DNA of 26,342 nucleotides from an uncultured Desulfobacterales bacterium (GCA_945787595.1 CALZJV010000032.1:1-26342); one strand, 5' to 3'; shown: positions 8,994-17,127, counted from the stretch's first letter. The notes: a model not told the origin generated them from the sequence alone. Translations and numbers: made by a program.

Positions 8994-9623
8994 CTAATTT
9001 TCTTTGAAACCTGTCATACGCGCGGAAGATAACAGTTTATCGATATCAAGCATATTTGTTAGATTTCCTCCCGAGACAGCCACCCCCAAAATATAGTTCG
9101 CTATTTCTCCTTCTCTGTAGGGGCTGTTTTGGAGATCAGCGTCTATTTGATCCACAGAAAGAATGCCAATAATTCTGTCAACGATGATACCCACTTTCAT
9201 GTCTTGATTATGAAGGATGAGATAACGACGTTCTAATTTAACCCCAGTTGAAGAAATTCCAAAAAAAGCCTTCAGATTTATAAAGGAGATAATCTCGCCG
9301 CGTACATTGCTGATACCCAGGACCCAGTTCGGCAGATTCGGCAGTGGCGTAATGTCCGGACGGCGTCCAATCTCAACGGCACTGGAGAGGGGAAGTGCAA
9401 AGAGCGTTTTCTCCAGGGCAAACAGGATAAATTGGTCTTGCAGGGATGCAGACGTTATATCCGATTTAATGGATAATTCTTCTTTGCTTGTATCGATAGC
9501 AGAAGGCCCCCCTATTTCGCTGTCAATTTCGGCAATTATTTCAGATAGAGAAAGGATGGTTTGACCCCGTCCGGTTTCCGCTCCCGGATTAAAGCTTTCT
9601 TCAGGTTTGTTTGTTATTTCCAT
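8994..9623 (-). CDS. CheW coupling protein with N-terminal extension
   Basis: The protein has 209 residues. The CheW domain covers about 63-205, with QFILFALEKTLFALPLSSAVEI, the signature WVLGISNVRGEIISFINLKAFF and IGILSVDQI. It is preceded by about 60 polar residues not found in minimal CheW proteins. It is the most canonical adaptor of the three here and the likeliest partner for the CheA encoded 117 bases downstream. Its ATG directly follows the TAA of the upstream DUF4388 gene with no gap (stop 9624-9626, start 9621-9623), which implies translational coupling between the two. Confidence 0.92.
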   Translation of the reverse strand: MEITNKPEESFNPGAETGRGQTILSLSEIIAEIDSEIGGPSAIDTSKEELSIKSDITSASLQDQFILFALEKTLFALPLSSAVEIGRRPDITPLPNLPNWVLGISNVRGEIISFINLKAFFGISSTGVKLERRYLILHNQDMKVGIIVDRIIGILSVDQIDADLQNSPYREGEIANYILGVAVSGGNLTNMLDIDKLLSSARMTGFKEN

Positions 9624-10985
9624 TTACTTAATATACCTCTCAATGGTTTCAACCAGTTGTGCCGGATCAAAAGGCTTTGTAAGATAAGCCGAAGAACCGG
9701 CTACTTTGCCTTTAACCTTATTGATAATACCATCCTTGCTGGTCAGCATGATGACCGGAATATACTTAAACTCTGGATTTTCCCTGATAATAGATAGTAT
9801 CTGATAGCCGTCCATCTTTGGCAGGATGATATCCAGCAGGATTAGATCGGGTTTGGCTTCATTTAACCTGCTCAAAGCCTCAAGCCCATCTGCTGCCTCT
9901 ATAATTTCAAAACCTTTCTGACTTAGCGTAATTGATATGACCTTGCGAATTGTTGAACTGTCTTCTACGACAAGTATTTTTTTTCTCATCTTGTCGTGTA
10001 ATGATTTAATGGTCGAATCGCTGTCATTATCGATGGCCGGCAACTCATTGGATAAAAGTGATCCATTGGAGGCCATGTGTTTCAGCAATACATCCAATTG
10101 GTTGGAATAAAATTGCTCTCCGGGGACAAGCTTTGAGGCAAGGTCCAGATGGTTTAGTGCGTCTTCATAGTTATCCATGTTGAGATAGACCATACCCAGC
10201 CAATAGTGCGCTTGGGTATTTTTTTCTCTTTCTATGACCCGGGTATATCTAACAACCGCCTCTTTCAGGATCTTTTCGTTGCCGGTGTGTTCCAACTCAA
10301 AAAAATTATTATGGATGAGTAAATGGCACCCGCAGTATGGGCAAGTAACAGCATCACTTTCCAATGGCACCCAGCAGAACGGACATCTATGGAAAGGATC
10401 CTCATGCAATCCGTTTTTCACCTGTTGGAATTTTTTAACCTCCTCCATGATTTCCGGATCATCCGGTGCAATTTTTTGCGCATTGTTTAATGATCCTGCA
10501 ACAGCCTTGAAATTCGCAGAAATTCTCGAAAACCATAACCAGGCCCTGTGATTTCGTTTATCCAGCTTTAAAATTTTACCTAACAGTAATTTTGCTTTTT
10601 TAAGGTGATACCCTTCAGCCTCCTGTATGGCCTCATCCAGGAGATCCGCTTGCTCGAGAAGTGCACCATTTTCATCGACATGGCGGGTGGAGTTAAGCAG
10701 GATCTGCATTAGCGGTGTATGAACTTTTCTTTCCGTTTGGCAGCTATCTTGTACTTCAGCCTGCGCATTTTTCCAGGAGATAATTCTGGTAGCCGCTTTT
10801 TCACCGTCCATACCATCGGCTTCAGCATTTACCAATTCCCCTTTGTTGATATAAAGATATCCAACTTTAGTTTTTGACTTCACCTTGAGGGTGCAAGTTT
10901 TTTGTTCCAGATTAATCAGCTGTAAAAAATTGGCAAGCATAAACCCGCTGATAAAAACGTTTGATTTTTCTTTTACAGAGTTCAT
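9624..10985 (-). CDS. DUF4388 / zinc ribbon / TPR / receiver-domain protein
   Basis: This is a multidomain protein of 453 residues and the first gene of the chemosensory operon. Residues 1-100 look like a DUF4388 (PATAN-type) domain: GFMLANFLQLINLEQKTCTL followed by GYLYINKGELVNAE. Residues about 110-190 resemble TPR helices, ending KIAPDDPEIMEEV. A zinc ribbon uses C201, C204, C215 and C218 (CPFC...CPYC). More TPR units follow at about 235-300. The receiver domain (335-453) has E341/D342, phospho-acceptor D385 in LILLDIILPK, a MLTSK threonine and a LTKPF lysine, so it should be phosphorylatable by CheA. DUF4388 is commonly joined to receivers in Desulfobacterota and myxobacteria and may bind partner proteins. 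The start at 10985 has only a weak ribosome-binding site. Confidence 0.88.
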   Translation of the reverse strand: MNSVKEKSNVFISGFMLANFLQLINLEQKTCTLKVKSKTKVGYLYINKGELVNAEADGMDGEKAATRIISWKNAQAEVQDSCQTERKVHTPLMQILLNSTRHVDENGALLEQADLLDEAIQEAEGYHLKKAKLLLGKILKLDKRNHRAWLWFSRISANFKAVAGSLNNAQKIAPDDPEIMEEVKKFQQVKNGLHEDPFHRCPFCWVPLESDAVTCPYCGCHLLIHNNFFELEHTGNEKILKEAVVRYTRVIEREKNTQAHYWLGMVYLNMDNYEDALNHLDLASKLVPGEQFYSNQLDVLLKHMASNGSLLSNELPAIDNDSDSTIKSLHDKMRKKILVVEDSSTIRKVISITLSQKGFEIIEAADGLEALSRLNEAKPDLILLDIILPKMDGYQILSIIRENPEFKYIPVIMLTSKDGIINKVKGKVAGSSAYLTKPFDPAQLVETIERYIK

Positions 10986-11013
10986 AAATTCTGTCCCATG
11001 ATCTCAGTTTCTG

Positions 11014-11043
11014 CCGGTTAATCCCGCTATTTAAATTAACCGG
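11014..11043. promoter_or_regulatory. Inverted repeat CCGGTTAAT-N12-ATTAACCGG upstream of the chemosensory operon
   Basis: Two perfect 9-bp arms (11014-11022 and 11035-11043) lie 29 to 58 bases upstream of the first gene of the minus-strand operon. They lie in the divergent space shared with the small plus-strand frame at 11138. The position fits an operator or a 5'-leader hairpin. No convincing sigma-70, sigma-28 or sigma-54 promoter was seen next to it. Confidence 0.4.
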
Positions 11044-11137
11044 TCTTATTCAGATAGATTGGGTTTTCGAAAACTCCTGATCCGCATAGGTGCTTCAGTC
11101 AAAGGTCGGCAGTCTACAGGTACCGGGAGGATAATCC

Positions 11138-11341
11138 ATGCTTGTGATTGATCAATTTAATAAAAGCAAAATTCATACCCATTATAAATTATTTCAATAT
11201 GTTATCGAAATTGATGAACTCAGGTTAGAAGTACCTAATCTTCACTATAACGTCTTTTGGCACTTTATCGAAAAACTTAAGAAAAAAAATTTAAGAGTTG
11301 AAATAGGGGTGATGATGACGATAGTTACAAACTATAATTAG
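11138..11341 (+). CDS. Small hypothetical protein, 67 residues
   Basis: I do not recognise this frame. It would encode 67 residues, rich in I/L/N/K, beginning MLVIDQFNKSK and containing VFWHFIEKLKKKNLRVEIGV. It has no signal peptide or clear membrane helix. The main support is a good ribosome-binding site (GGGAGG, 7 bases before the ATG) and the lack of any competing gene on either strand. Base composition is markedly more AT-rich than the neighbouring chemosensory genes. It is transcribed away from the chemosensory operon and towards the end of the diguanylate cyclase gene. It could equally be a chance frame. Confidence 0.35.
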   Translation: MLVIDQFNKSKIHTHYKLFQYVIEIDELRLEVPNLHYNVFWHFIEKLKKKNLRVEIGVMMTIVTNYN

Positions 11342-11451
11342 ATGCCATAAATGGAAAATTAATGACGGACTGAAAACTTCTATTCTGATAAGGTCGGAAT
11401 TGCTGATTCGGCCCGGCCGAAAAGACGCTTCCGCAGCAGCAGGTTGTGGCG

Positions 11452-11478
11452 ATAATGATTAAGGGAAAAAATCATTAT
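11452..11478. terminator. 9-bp hairpin at the 3' end of the GGDEF gene
   Basis: ATAATGATT (11452-11460) and AATCATTAT (11470-11478) are perfect complements with a 9-base loop, and the cyclase stop codon (11475-11477) lies inside the right arm. A second compact dyad, TTCGGCC-C-GGCCGAA, lies nearby at 11407-11421. One or both could end transcription from either side, since the small frame at 11138-11341 converges here. No clean U-run follows, so the call is tentative. Confidence 0.35.
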
Positions 11479-12404
11479 ACCGGCTGCGACAGGACGGGCC
11501 CTATAGATATTTTGTTTCGTCCCTTTTTTTTAGAAACATACATTGCGCTATCCGCACGGTGAACGAAACTTTTTATATCTTCATCAGTCAGATATTCAAC
11601 CACCCCAATGCTCACAGTTACTTTCAACGGTTTGGGATATGATAGCGCTTGAGTCTCATATTCGACCGCATGTCTTACTCTCTCGGCAACTGAAATCGCC
11701 ATTTCAAGCTCTGTTTCAGGTAGAATTATTGTGAATTCATCCCCGGCATACCTGTAGGCGGTGTCTTGCATTCTAATAGCTGATTTTATTATTTCCCCGA
11801 TACCGGCAAGGATCTTATCCCCGAAAAGGTGCCCGTATGTGTCATTCAATGATTTGAATTTATCGATATCCATCAGAATTAGGGCAAGAGGGCGAAAATA
11901 ACGATTGGATCTATCGACCTCTTGAGCGATATGCCTATAAAACTGTCTTGTATTAAAAAGACCTGTCAAATCGTCTCTAGTCGTTAGGTGGGTCAATTCT
12001 TCCATTTTTCGGCTATTTTCTTGTATTTCTGTGCGTTTTTTTAGCACGACGTTAATTCTAAGCAACAGATCTTCCAACCGTATCGGTTTAATAATCAAAT
12101 CACTTGCTCCACGGGCCATGGCATCTTCTATTGAGTAATCTAGAGAATAGCCCGTCATAATTATAACATCGGCTTTATAGTCATGCCTTATGATTTTGGT
12201 TAACTCTAAGCCGTTCATGCCTGGCAATTCGACATCCGTAAGAACAATGCCAATTTCTTGATTCTGGAGAATTTCAAGCCCCTCTTCGGCACTGATAGCC
12301 ATAAAAGATTCAAAACCTGATTTTTCAAGAAAAATGTGGATCAATTTACGTATTGCTTTGTCGTCTTCTACAACTAAAATTTTGGCTCTTATAACATCAG
12401 ACAT
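11475..12404 (-). CDS. Response regulator with GGDEF domain (diguanylate cyclase, PleD-like)
   Basis: With the start at 12404 the protein has 309 residues. The receiver (about 6-120) has E13/D14/D15, phospho-acceptor D57 in VLTDVELPG, T84 and K106. A helical linker leads to a GGDEF domain, which would make cyclic di-GMP from two GTP. The active-site motif is AGDEF, with Ala for the first Gly, a variant known to be active in some cyclases. The product-inhibition site RxxD (RMQD) lies five residues before it and is intact. DDLTGLFNTRQF and DIDKFKSLNDTYGHLFGD are typical. The ATG at 12404 begins right at the receiver; an ATG at 12464 or TTG at 12491 would add up to 29 residues with no domain, and none of the three has a strong ribosome-binding site. 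The gene is probably monocistronic. Confidence 0.9.
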   Translation of the reverse strand: MSDVIRAKILVVEDDKAIRKLIHIFLEKSGFESFMAISAEEGLEILQNQEIGIVLTDVELPGMNGLELTKIIRHDYKADVIIMTGYSLDYSIEDAMARGASDLIIKPIRLEDLLLRINVVLKKRTEIQENSRKMEELTHLTTRDDLTGLFNTRQFYRHIAQEVDRSNRYFRPLALILMDIDKFKSLNDTYGHLFGDKILAGIGEIIKSAIRMQDTAYRYAGDEFTIILPETELEMAISVAERVRHAVEYETQALSYPKPLKVTVSIGVVEYLTDEDIKSFVHRADSAMYVSKKKGRNKISIGPVLSQPV

Positions 12405-12854
12405 TTCAGATATCCCAATTCCATAAGAAAGATAAGAACGCTCATTATTTGTCTTCAGCTTCATCTTCAATTTAATGCGATAAGGCCTCAAATGATTATG
12501 GGTCTTTTTGTGATAAATTGAATGCTCAAAGAATGTATCAGACTTATTATCGGCAAATGGGGAAAATCCTTTAGGATTTGGTAAGGTTCTGCGGTCGACA
12601 ATATTTCATAAAGGGGGAATTCACTAGCAATTCGAATCATGGCAAAGGGTCAAATTATTAAATACATGTTTTGATGTATGGCTCAGATCGACGAAGGTGT
12701 TTTGAATTTTTACCTAATTTGAAGGATTTTTTGGGAAGAGATGTGCTGAGATCTTTATACCTGATGATTCGCGAAAACCAGCCCGGAGGAATAAGGGCCT
12801 CATTCTACAGGGCTGCCAGGCGCGCCCATGGATATGGCGAGGATTTTTTATATC
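12405..12854. other. Intergenic stretch between GGDEF and M50 genes
   Basis: No gene is supported here. A plus-strand frame at 12671-12880 (69 residues) has no ribosome-binding site, matches nothing I know, and overlaps the 3' end of the M50 gene. A small perfect dyad AAATCC-TTTA-GGATTT (12564-12579) is the only structured element seen. The stretch should contain the promoter of the GGDEF gene, but no clear -35/-10 pair stands out. Confidence 0.5.
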
Positions 12855-13490
12855 TTAAATTCCCGCAAAGATGTTGCTGAAAAATTTCACAAAAGGCCAG
12901 ATGATGCCCCCCAGAACAGGCACACCTGTTAGCCTCCCGAATATGATTAATCCAAGGAGGATAAATGGGCCGTAGCGTTCCAAGAAATAAAACAATTTCC
13001 CAAACCTGTCCGGCAGAAGACCGGCTAATATTTTGGAACCGTCCAGCGGGGCAATGGGTAGGATGTTGAAAAATGCCAGTGCCAGATTGATCCGCAGGCT
13101 CATAAATACCACGTAAATGATTAAACCCATGAAGGAAGTCCGATCGGGTGTCTCACCCGTGGCGATAAGTATTCTGAGCAAAATGCCGCTGGAAAGTGCT
13201 AAAATCATATTCGCCAAGGGTCCTGCGGCACTAATCCAGAGCATGTCCTTTTTGGGATTTTTCAGGCGATACGGATTTACCGGTACCGGTTTGGCCCACC
13301 CGAAGTGTACCAGAAATATCATGATCGTGCCCAATGGATCCAGATGTCGCAGTGGATTCAGTGATAGACGTCCACTTTGCTTGGCGGTATCATCTCCAAA
13401 CCGGTTGGCAACATAAGCATGGGCATACTCATGAAACGTTAATGCCAGTAAAATCGGTGGAGCAATCAGCAGCAGGGTTTGAATTTGCAT
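12855..13490 (-). CDS. M50 family site-2-type intramembrane metalloprotease (YwhC-like)
   Basis: This is a polytopic membrane protein of 211 residues. The zinc motif HEYAH is at residues 20-24 in the first helix, and the third-ligand motif FFNILPIAPLDGSKIL (NxxP..PLDG) lies about 120 residues later. Four hydrophobic stretches are visible. There is no PDZ domain, so it belongs to the short S2P-like group rather than RseP. Such proteases cut membrane-bound substrates inside the bilayer, but the substrate of this subgroup is generally unknown. The ATG at 13490 is preceded by AAGGA 6 bases upstream. It appears to stand alone, with 277 bases to the upstream MarR gene on the same strand. Confidence 0.93.
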   Translation of the reverse strand: MQIQTLLLIAPPILLALTFHEYAHAYVANRFGDDTAKQSGRLSLNPLRHLDPLGTIMIFLVHFGWAKPVPVNPYRLKNPKKDMLWISAAGPLANMILALSSGILLRILIATGETPDRTSFMGLIIYVVFMSLRINLALAFFNILPIAPLDGSKILAGLLPDRFGKLFYFLERYGPFILLGLIIFGRLTGVPVLGGIIWPFVKFFSNIFAGI

Positions 13491-13767
13491 ATTTTTTCCT
13501 TAATCAAACAGCGATCACAAACGATAAATTACTATAGCATGGATCCCGGATTGGCAGAAAGCGATTTTAAAATCCTTACTAATCCACCAGTTAAAGGCTC
13601 ATTTTTGTTCAATTTCAGGGAAGATGATCCGCAGCAGGCGGAGGGTTTGTAGCAGAAATTGGTCAAAATGGGACGTATTGGAAAGGCTCAATTCAAAATG
13701 GTGTTATTTTTCTAAAAGGGTTTATTCTATATTTGAGATCTTGGTCCTTAGGATCATGATTTTCGGA

Positions 13768-14223
13768 TTAGATTTCCAATTTTTCAAGCTGGTTGAGATC
13801 CTCAGTCAATCGATGGATACGCATGCCCAATGTCTCGACGACGCCGGACTGTGCTTCAAGCCACAATGGCAACGCCCGCTGCAAAATGCTCCTGCCCTCA
13901 TGGGTTAATTTGAGAACACGGGTTCTTTGATCCTTACCGGGACTGGTGCGGACGAGCCCTTGCCGTTCCAGAGGTTTCAGGTTGCGATTTAGAGTAGTAC
14001 GATTGAGCAGCAAAAGATCGGCAAGCTGGGTGATAGTAATCGAAGGATTTAGATAAATTGCGTTCAGCAATGTAAACTGGGTTCCTTTCAACCCCGCTGA
14101 TTTTAAATGCACATCATAATAATTCCCCACTACTCGCGCCGCCCGGCGCACCCGCTGGCCCATACAGCTGTTCTCAACTTTTCGGCATATTCCTGTTAGG
14201 CGATCTTTATTTTCACTGTTCAT
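13768..14223 (-). CDS. MarR-family transcriptional regulator
   Basis: This protein of 151 residues has the winged helix-turn-helix of MarR proteins: LKGTQFTLLNAIYLNPSITI, then QLADLLLLNRTTLNRNLKPL as recognition helix, and GLVRTSPGKDQRTRVLKLT as the wing with the DQRxR signature. It would act as a dimeric DNA-binding repressor responding to small ligands or redox state. It has one cysteine near the N-terminus (C13) and another at C20. No Shine-Dalgarno sequence lies before the ATG; instead the -10 element of a strong promoter is only 8 bases away, so the mRNA is probably leaderless. No obvious target gene is adjacent other than itself, although the M50 gene lies downstream on the same strand. 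Confidence 0.92.
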   Translation of the reverse strand: MNSENKDRLTGICRKVENSCMGQRVRRAARVVGNYYDVHLKSAGLKGTQFTLLNAIYLNPSITITQLADLLLLNRTTLNRNLKPLERQGLVRTSPGKDQRTRVLKLTHEGRSILQRALPLWLEAQSGVVETLGMRIHRLTEDLNQLEKLEI

Positions 14224-14224
14224 G

Positions 14225-14260
14225 ATAGATGTATATACACATTAAAGTGTCGATTGTCAA
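14225..14260 (-). promoter_or_regulatory. Sigma-70 promoter and overlapping dyads of the MarR gene
   Basis: On the minus strand TTGACA (14255-14260) and TATATA (14232-14237) are separated by exactly 17 bases. Transcription should start near 14225, two bases before the ATG. The perfect palindrome TGTATATACA (14230-14239) covers the -10, and ACAC-N6-GTGT (14237-14250) occupies the spacer. Both are good candidates for an autorepression operator. Confidence 0.7.
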
Positions 14261-14475
14261 CAGTTTCGGCCTATTTTTTTTAGTGCTACCAGTGGTGGAA
14301 AATTACACCCTATTTGAGCGAAAGTGGAGAATTCCCCAGCTCCAAGGCATCAAGGGTGAAGCCGTATCCATATAGTGTCCACCTTGGCAGGGAATAACAC
14401 TGGAGATGTGGGATTATCGGCTTTCCTATGTTTTCGAGTTATACGTCGTGGTGAAATGATTTGCTAACAAGTTCT

Positions 14476-15120
14476 TCAGGTTAGATGCTGGAATCCAACA
14501 GAAACTTCGGCGGATTTAACTCCGAATACTCCGACGAAAAATCCGACGCATCCTCCCACCAAGTGGGCAAGGGGCACGGGGACCATGTTGGTATGGGTGT
14601 TGCCGACAAAAATGGTCAGGCCGGTGGCAGTCTCGTATAATATTTTTGCGACTAAGCCGCTGAGCAGTAAGGAAAATAAGGCCACCCAGATCCAGCTGCG
14701 AGATCGTATCTCCCGCTTGATGAAAAGGACCATCAGCAATGAGTAAAAGGCACAATCCAGTCCGGACAGTCCGCCGTAAATTATAAGACCCGGCATGCCC
14801 CACCAGATGACGACGGGAATGGAGATGGCGGATATCCCCACGGTTGCATAATATCTTTTTGGGTCCATGATTTCGCACAAAGATCCCAGAACTAGAAATG
14901 TAGTGGCGGACCAGAAGAGGTGATCGGTCGAAAGGTGCACCCAATGGCAGGTGATCAGACGCCACAGTTCATGAGGGACATGGGCGGATCGGTCATAGAG
15001 CAACTGAATTCGCAAGCTATAGGAAAAGTGGATGATCGCAGCCGCCACGGTGAGCAGCAGTGAGACGCAGGGGATGCGCCTCACTGACTGACCAACTATT
15101 TGAATACGTTTATAATACAT
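14476..15120 (-). CDS. Rhombosortase-like rhomboid-family intramembrane serine protease
   Basis: This is a compact rhomboid fold of 214 residues with about six membrane helices and no extra domains, the size of rhombosortases (GlyGly-CTERM proteases, RrtA type). The catalytic serine is S119 in YGGLSG and the partner histidine is H186 in PLAHLVGG. ELWRLITCHWVHLSTDHLFW matches the conserved W-R-x-x-T-x-H-x-x-H loop and helix. Known members cut the C-terminal sorting tail of secreted proteins in the inner membrane. The gene starts 6 bases after the stop of the VIT/vWA gene, and that protein ends in a Gly-rich stretch, a helix and a basic tail, so it is the obvious substrate. Both are likely transcribed from the sigma-54 promoter at 17273. 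An ordinary rhomboid protease is the alternative. Confidence 0.82.
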   Translation of the reverse strand: MYYKRIQIVGQSVRRIPCVSLLLTVAAAIIHFSYSLRIQLLYDRSAHVPHELWRLITCHWVHLSTDHLFWSATTFLVLGSLCEIMDPKRYYATVGISAISIPVVIWWGMPGLIIYGGLSGLDCAFYSLLMVLFIKREIRSRSWIWVALFSLLLSGLVAKILYETATGLTIFVGNTHTNMVPVPLAHLVGGCVGFFVGVFGVKSAEVSVGFQHLT

Positions 15121-15126
15121 AATTTT

Positions 15127-17127
15127 TTAGCTATTTTTCTTCCGGATTATGAGTCTCAGGCCGCCGAGGGCAGTCAAAACAAATGCCACGAGGCCGGTGA
15201 TAGGATCGATGGCGCCACCTCCACCCCCCAGCTTGGGTACTTTGAATTTAAAAGCCGGTTTTTTCTGGTCAACCCGGTAGTTTTTAACTGGCTGTTGCGA
15301 TCTTAAGGACCGAGCCTGCTGCTCCCGCGTGATGCGGGTCCGATTGCGCCTCTCGATTCCCCGATCGGCGAAAGCCGTGTCTGTGAGAACCACCATGGAG
15401 GTGTAATCGGTGACGATCTGATAGGTCAGACCAAGGTCCTTGATGGCGTCCTCCGACTCCGACACCGGCATCGTTCCGATCCTTTCCATGGCTTCGATTT
15501 TCTCGATGGTGGCCAGGGCCCAGAGCCTTTCCAGTTCCGGATTGTCCCCCTCAATGTCCGGAAATAAAAAGTCCGTTGTGTAGGTTTTGTCCTCTCCGGT
15601 CAGGTTGGCTTTGAGTGTAACCCGGGCACTTCCGCCCTTTTCATATTTTCCGAAGAATACAAGCTGCTGGCCGCGATAGACCTTTTTAAATGTATCATCG
15701 GTCATGTCGAAAACTTTCACGCCTGAAATTTTGATCTCGGCATCGAGAAGGGCTTCGTAATTGATTTTGCTGCCGGCCAGCAGGAGCTTGCCCATGATGT
15801 CATCGGTGTTTGAAATAGTGTCGTAAAATCCGCCGGTCGTTTGGGTAATGGTTTGCATCAAAGGCCAGTTGGAACTGTTTCCCAGCAAAAAGCCAAAAAT
15901 CCGGACGTCAACCTGCTGCAGTAACTTGTAAAATTCCTCAGGGTTGACGACACCCGTGTTGGTCACCGCGTCGGTAACGAGGATGATGTTCGCAGCGCGG
16001 TCGTCATCCAGATGTTTCAGCGCCAGGGAAAGGCCTGCGTAGAGGTTGGTGCTTCCGCCGGAGCTGAGCGAGTCGATCATCTCCCGCGCCTTGATCAAAG
16101 AGGCGTCGGATGCCGGCAGCCATTCACGTGTCAATTCAGCGGCTTGACTGGAAAACGTCACGATCCGAAATCGGTCGCCGGGTTTGAGTTTTTCCATGGC
16201 TTTCATGACACCGTGCTTAAAAGTTCCCATTTTGGATTGCATACTGCCGGAGACATCCAAAACAAAGCAATAGTCGGAACCGTTTGCCAGCGGTTTTAAA
16301 TCAAGGCCAGGCGTAATCACCATCATGAAGGTGCCGGGCTTGGCCGGATCGTCACGATAAGGGATGACTTCTATTCTGCCGGGCAGATCGTCCTGCAGGC
16401 GGTAGTAAAAAATGAAATCCCGGTTCAGACTCATATCCGTCAGCTGCATCTGCACGTTGTAATGATCTTCAGCCGGTCTGCTTATCTGAGCCGCTGCTTC
16501 GAATCCGGGTACACGCACGTCCTGGACAGGGTATGCTGATTTTAATTCTAGGTTTAGCGAAAATGTGTTTTCAACCTTGGCGTTGGTCGTCCAGAAGCTC
16601 ATGCCGGCTTCGTCGGTGCCGCCGTCTTCTAAGGGATAAAGGTAGCGGCCAATCCCGGTGTCGATGCCAAGGGGCTGGTAGTACAGAAATCGAATTTTGG
16701 TTTCATCATTGGCAGGCACCGGGTGGACTTTGAACTCAAAAGTATAAAACTCATTTTTTTCGGCAAGGCCCGCCTCGTTTCCCCGGCTCTTTTCCTCTGC
16801 ATAGATTTGCCGGGCTTTTTGTTTTTCCAGCACTTCGCCGCGGATTTCCCGTTCACCCACATATATAGTTACCTCCGATAAGCTTGCACTTTTGGGCAAT
16901 GGAAAACTGTAGATGGCCTCAAGGTCTTGACTGTTGGCGTTATAAAAAGTTTGGTGGACCTCGGTCATAGCAAAGCCGTTATTGATCACCACATTGACTT
17001 GATGGTCAAGTATCCGGATGGGCTGATGGCCGGAGCCGATAGGGGTAAGAATCCCGGCAGCCTGACTCACCGTCGGGGCCATCCCAACAAGTAGTATCAG
17101 AATAAAAAAAGCGATTTGTTTTTTCAT
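15127..17127 (-). CDS. Secreted VIT / von Willebrand factor A protein with GlyGly-CTERM-like tail
   Basis: This exported protein of 666 residues has a signal peptide at about 1-24 (hydrophobic run, then SQAAG). A VIT domain covers about 30-160, with FYNANSQDLEAIYSFPLP and the GEREIRGEVLEKQKARQIYAEE segment. A von Willebrand A domain starts at about 284, with an intact metal site: D291, S293 and S295 in DVSGS, T360 in GGST, and D386 in VTDA. The C-terminus has five glycines (634-638), a hydrophobic helix (about 641-660) and the basic end RKKNS. That three-part tail resembles the GlyGly-CTERM signal cut by rhombosortases, one of which is encoded next. VIT/vWA proteins of this kind are also known as sortase targets in marine proteobacteria, there with an LPXTG-type end. 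A surface-adhesion or protein-binding role is inferred. Translation starts at 17127 behind GGAGGGTAAC. Confidence 0.92.
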   Translation of the reverse strand: MKKQIAFFILILLVGMAPTVSQAAGILTPIGSGHQPIRILDHQVNVVINNGFAMTEVHQTFYNANSQDLEAIYSFPLPKSASLSEVTIYVGEREIRGEVLEKQKARQIYAEEKSRGNEAGLAEKNEFYTFEFKVHPVPANDETKIRFLYYQPLGIDTGIGRYLYPLEDGGTDEAGMSFWTTNAKVENTFSLNLELKSAYPVQDVRVPGFEAAAQISRPAEDHYNVQMQLTDMSLNRDFIFYYRLQDDLPGRIEVIPYRDDPAKPGTFMMVITPGLDLKPLANGSDYCFVLDVSGSMQSKMGTFKHGVMKAMEKLKPGDRFRIVTFSSQAAELTREWLPASDASLIKAREMIDSLSSGGSTNLYAGLSLALKHLDDDRAANIILVTDAVTNTGVVNPEEFYKLLQQVDVRIFGFLLGNSSNWPLMQTITQTTGGFYDTISNTDDIMGKLLLAGSKINYEALLDAEIKISGVKVFDMTDDTFKKVYRGQQLVFFGKYEKGGSARVTLKANLTGEDKTYTTDFLFPDIEGDNPELERLWALATIEKIEAMERIGTMPVSESEDAIKDLGLTYQIVTDYTSMVVLTDTAFADRGIERRNRTRITREQQARSLRSQQPVKNYRVDQKKPAFKFKVPKLGGGGGAIDPITGLVAFVLTALGGLRLIIRKKNS

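Noticed and set aside
2178..10985. Classical flagellar chemotaxis operon
   Set aside because: The double-Hpt CheA with receiver, the PilJ-like receptor and the absence of CheR, CheB and flagellar genes point to a Pil-Chp-like or alternative-function system instead.
12671..12880. A 69-residue plus-strand frame before the M50 gene
   Set aside because: There is no ribosome-binding site, it overlaps the end of the M50 gene, and it resembles no protein I know.
14270..14475. Possible insertion-sequence remnant between the MarR and rhombosortase genes
   Set aside because: No transposase motif, terminal inverted repeat or target duplication could be identified; short open stretches in several frames are not convincing.
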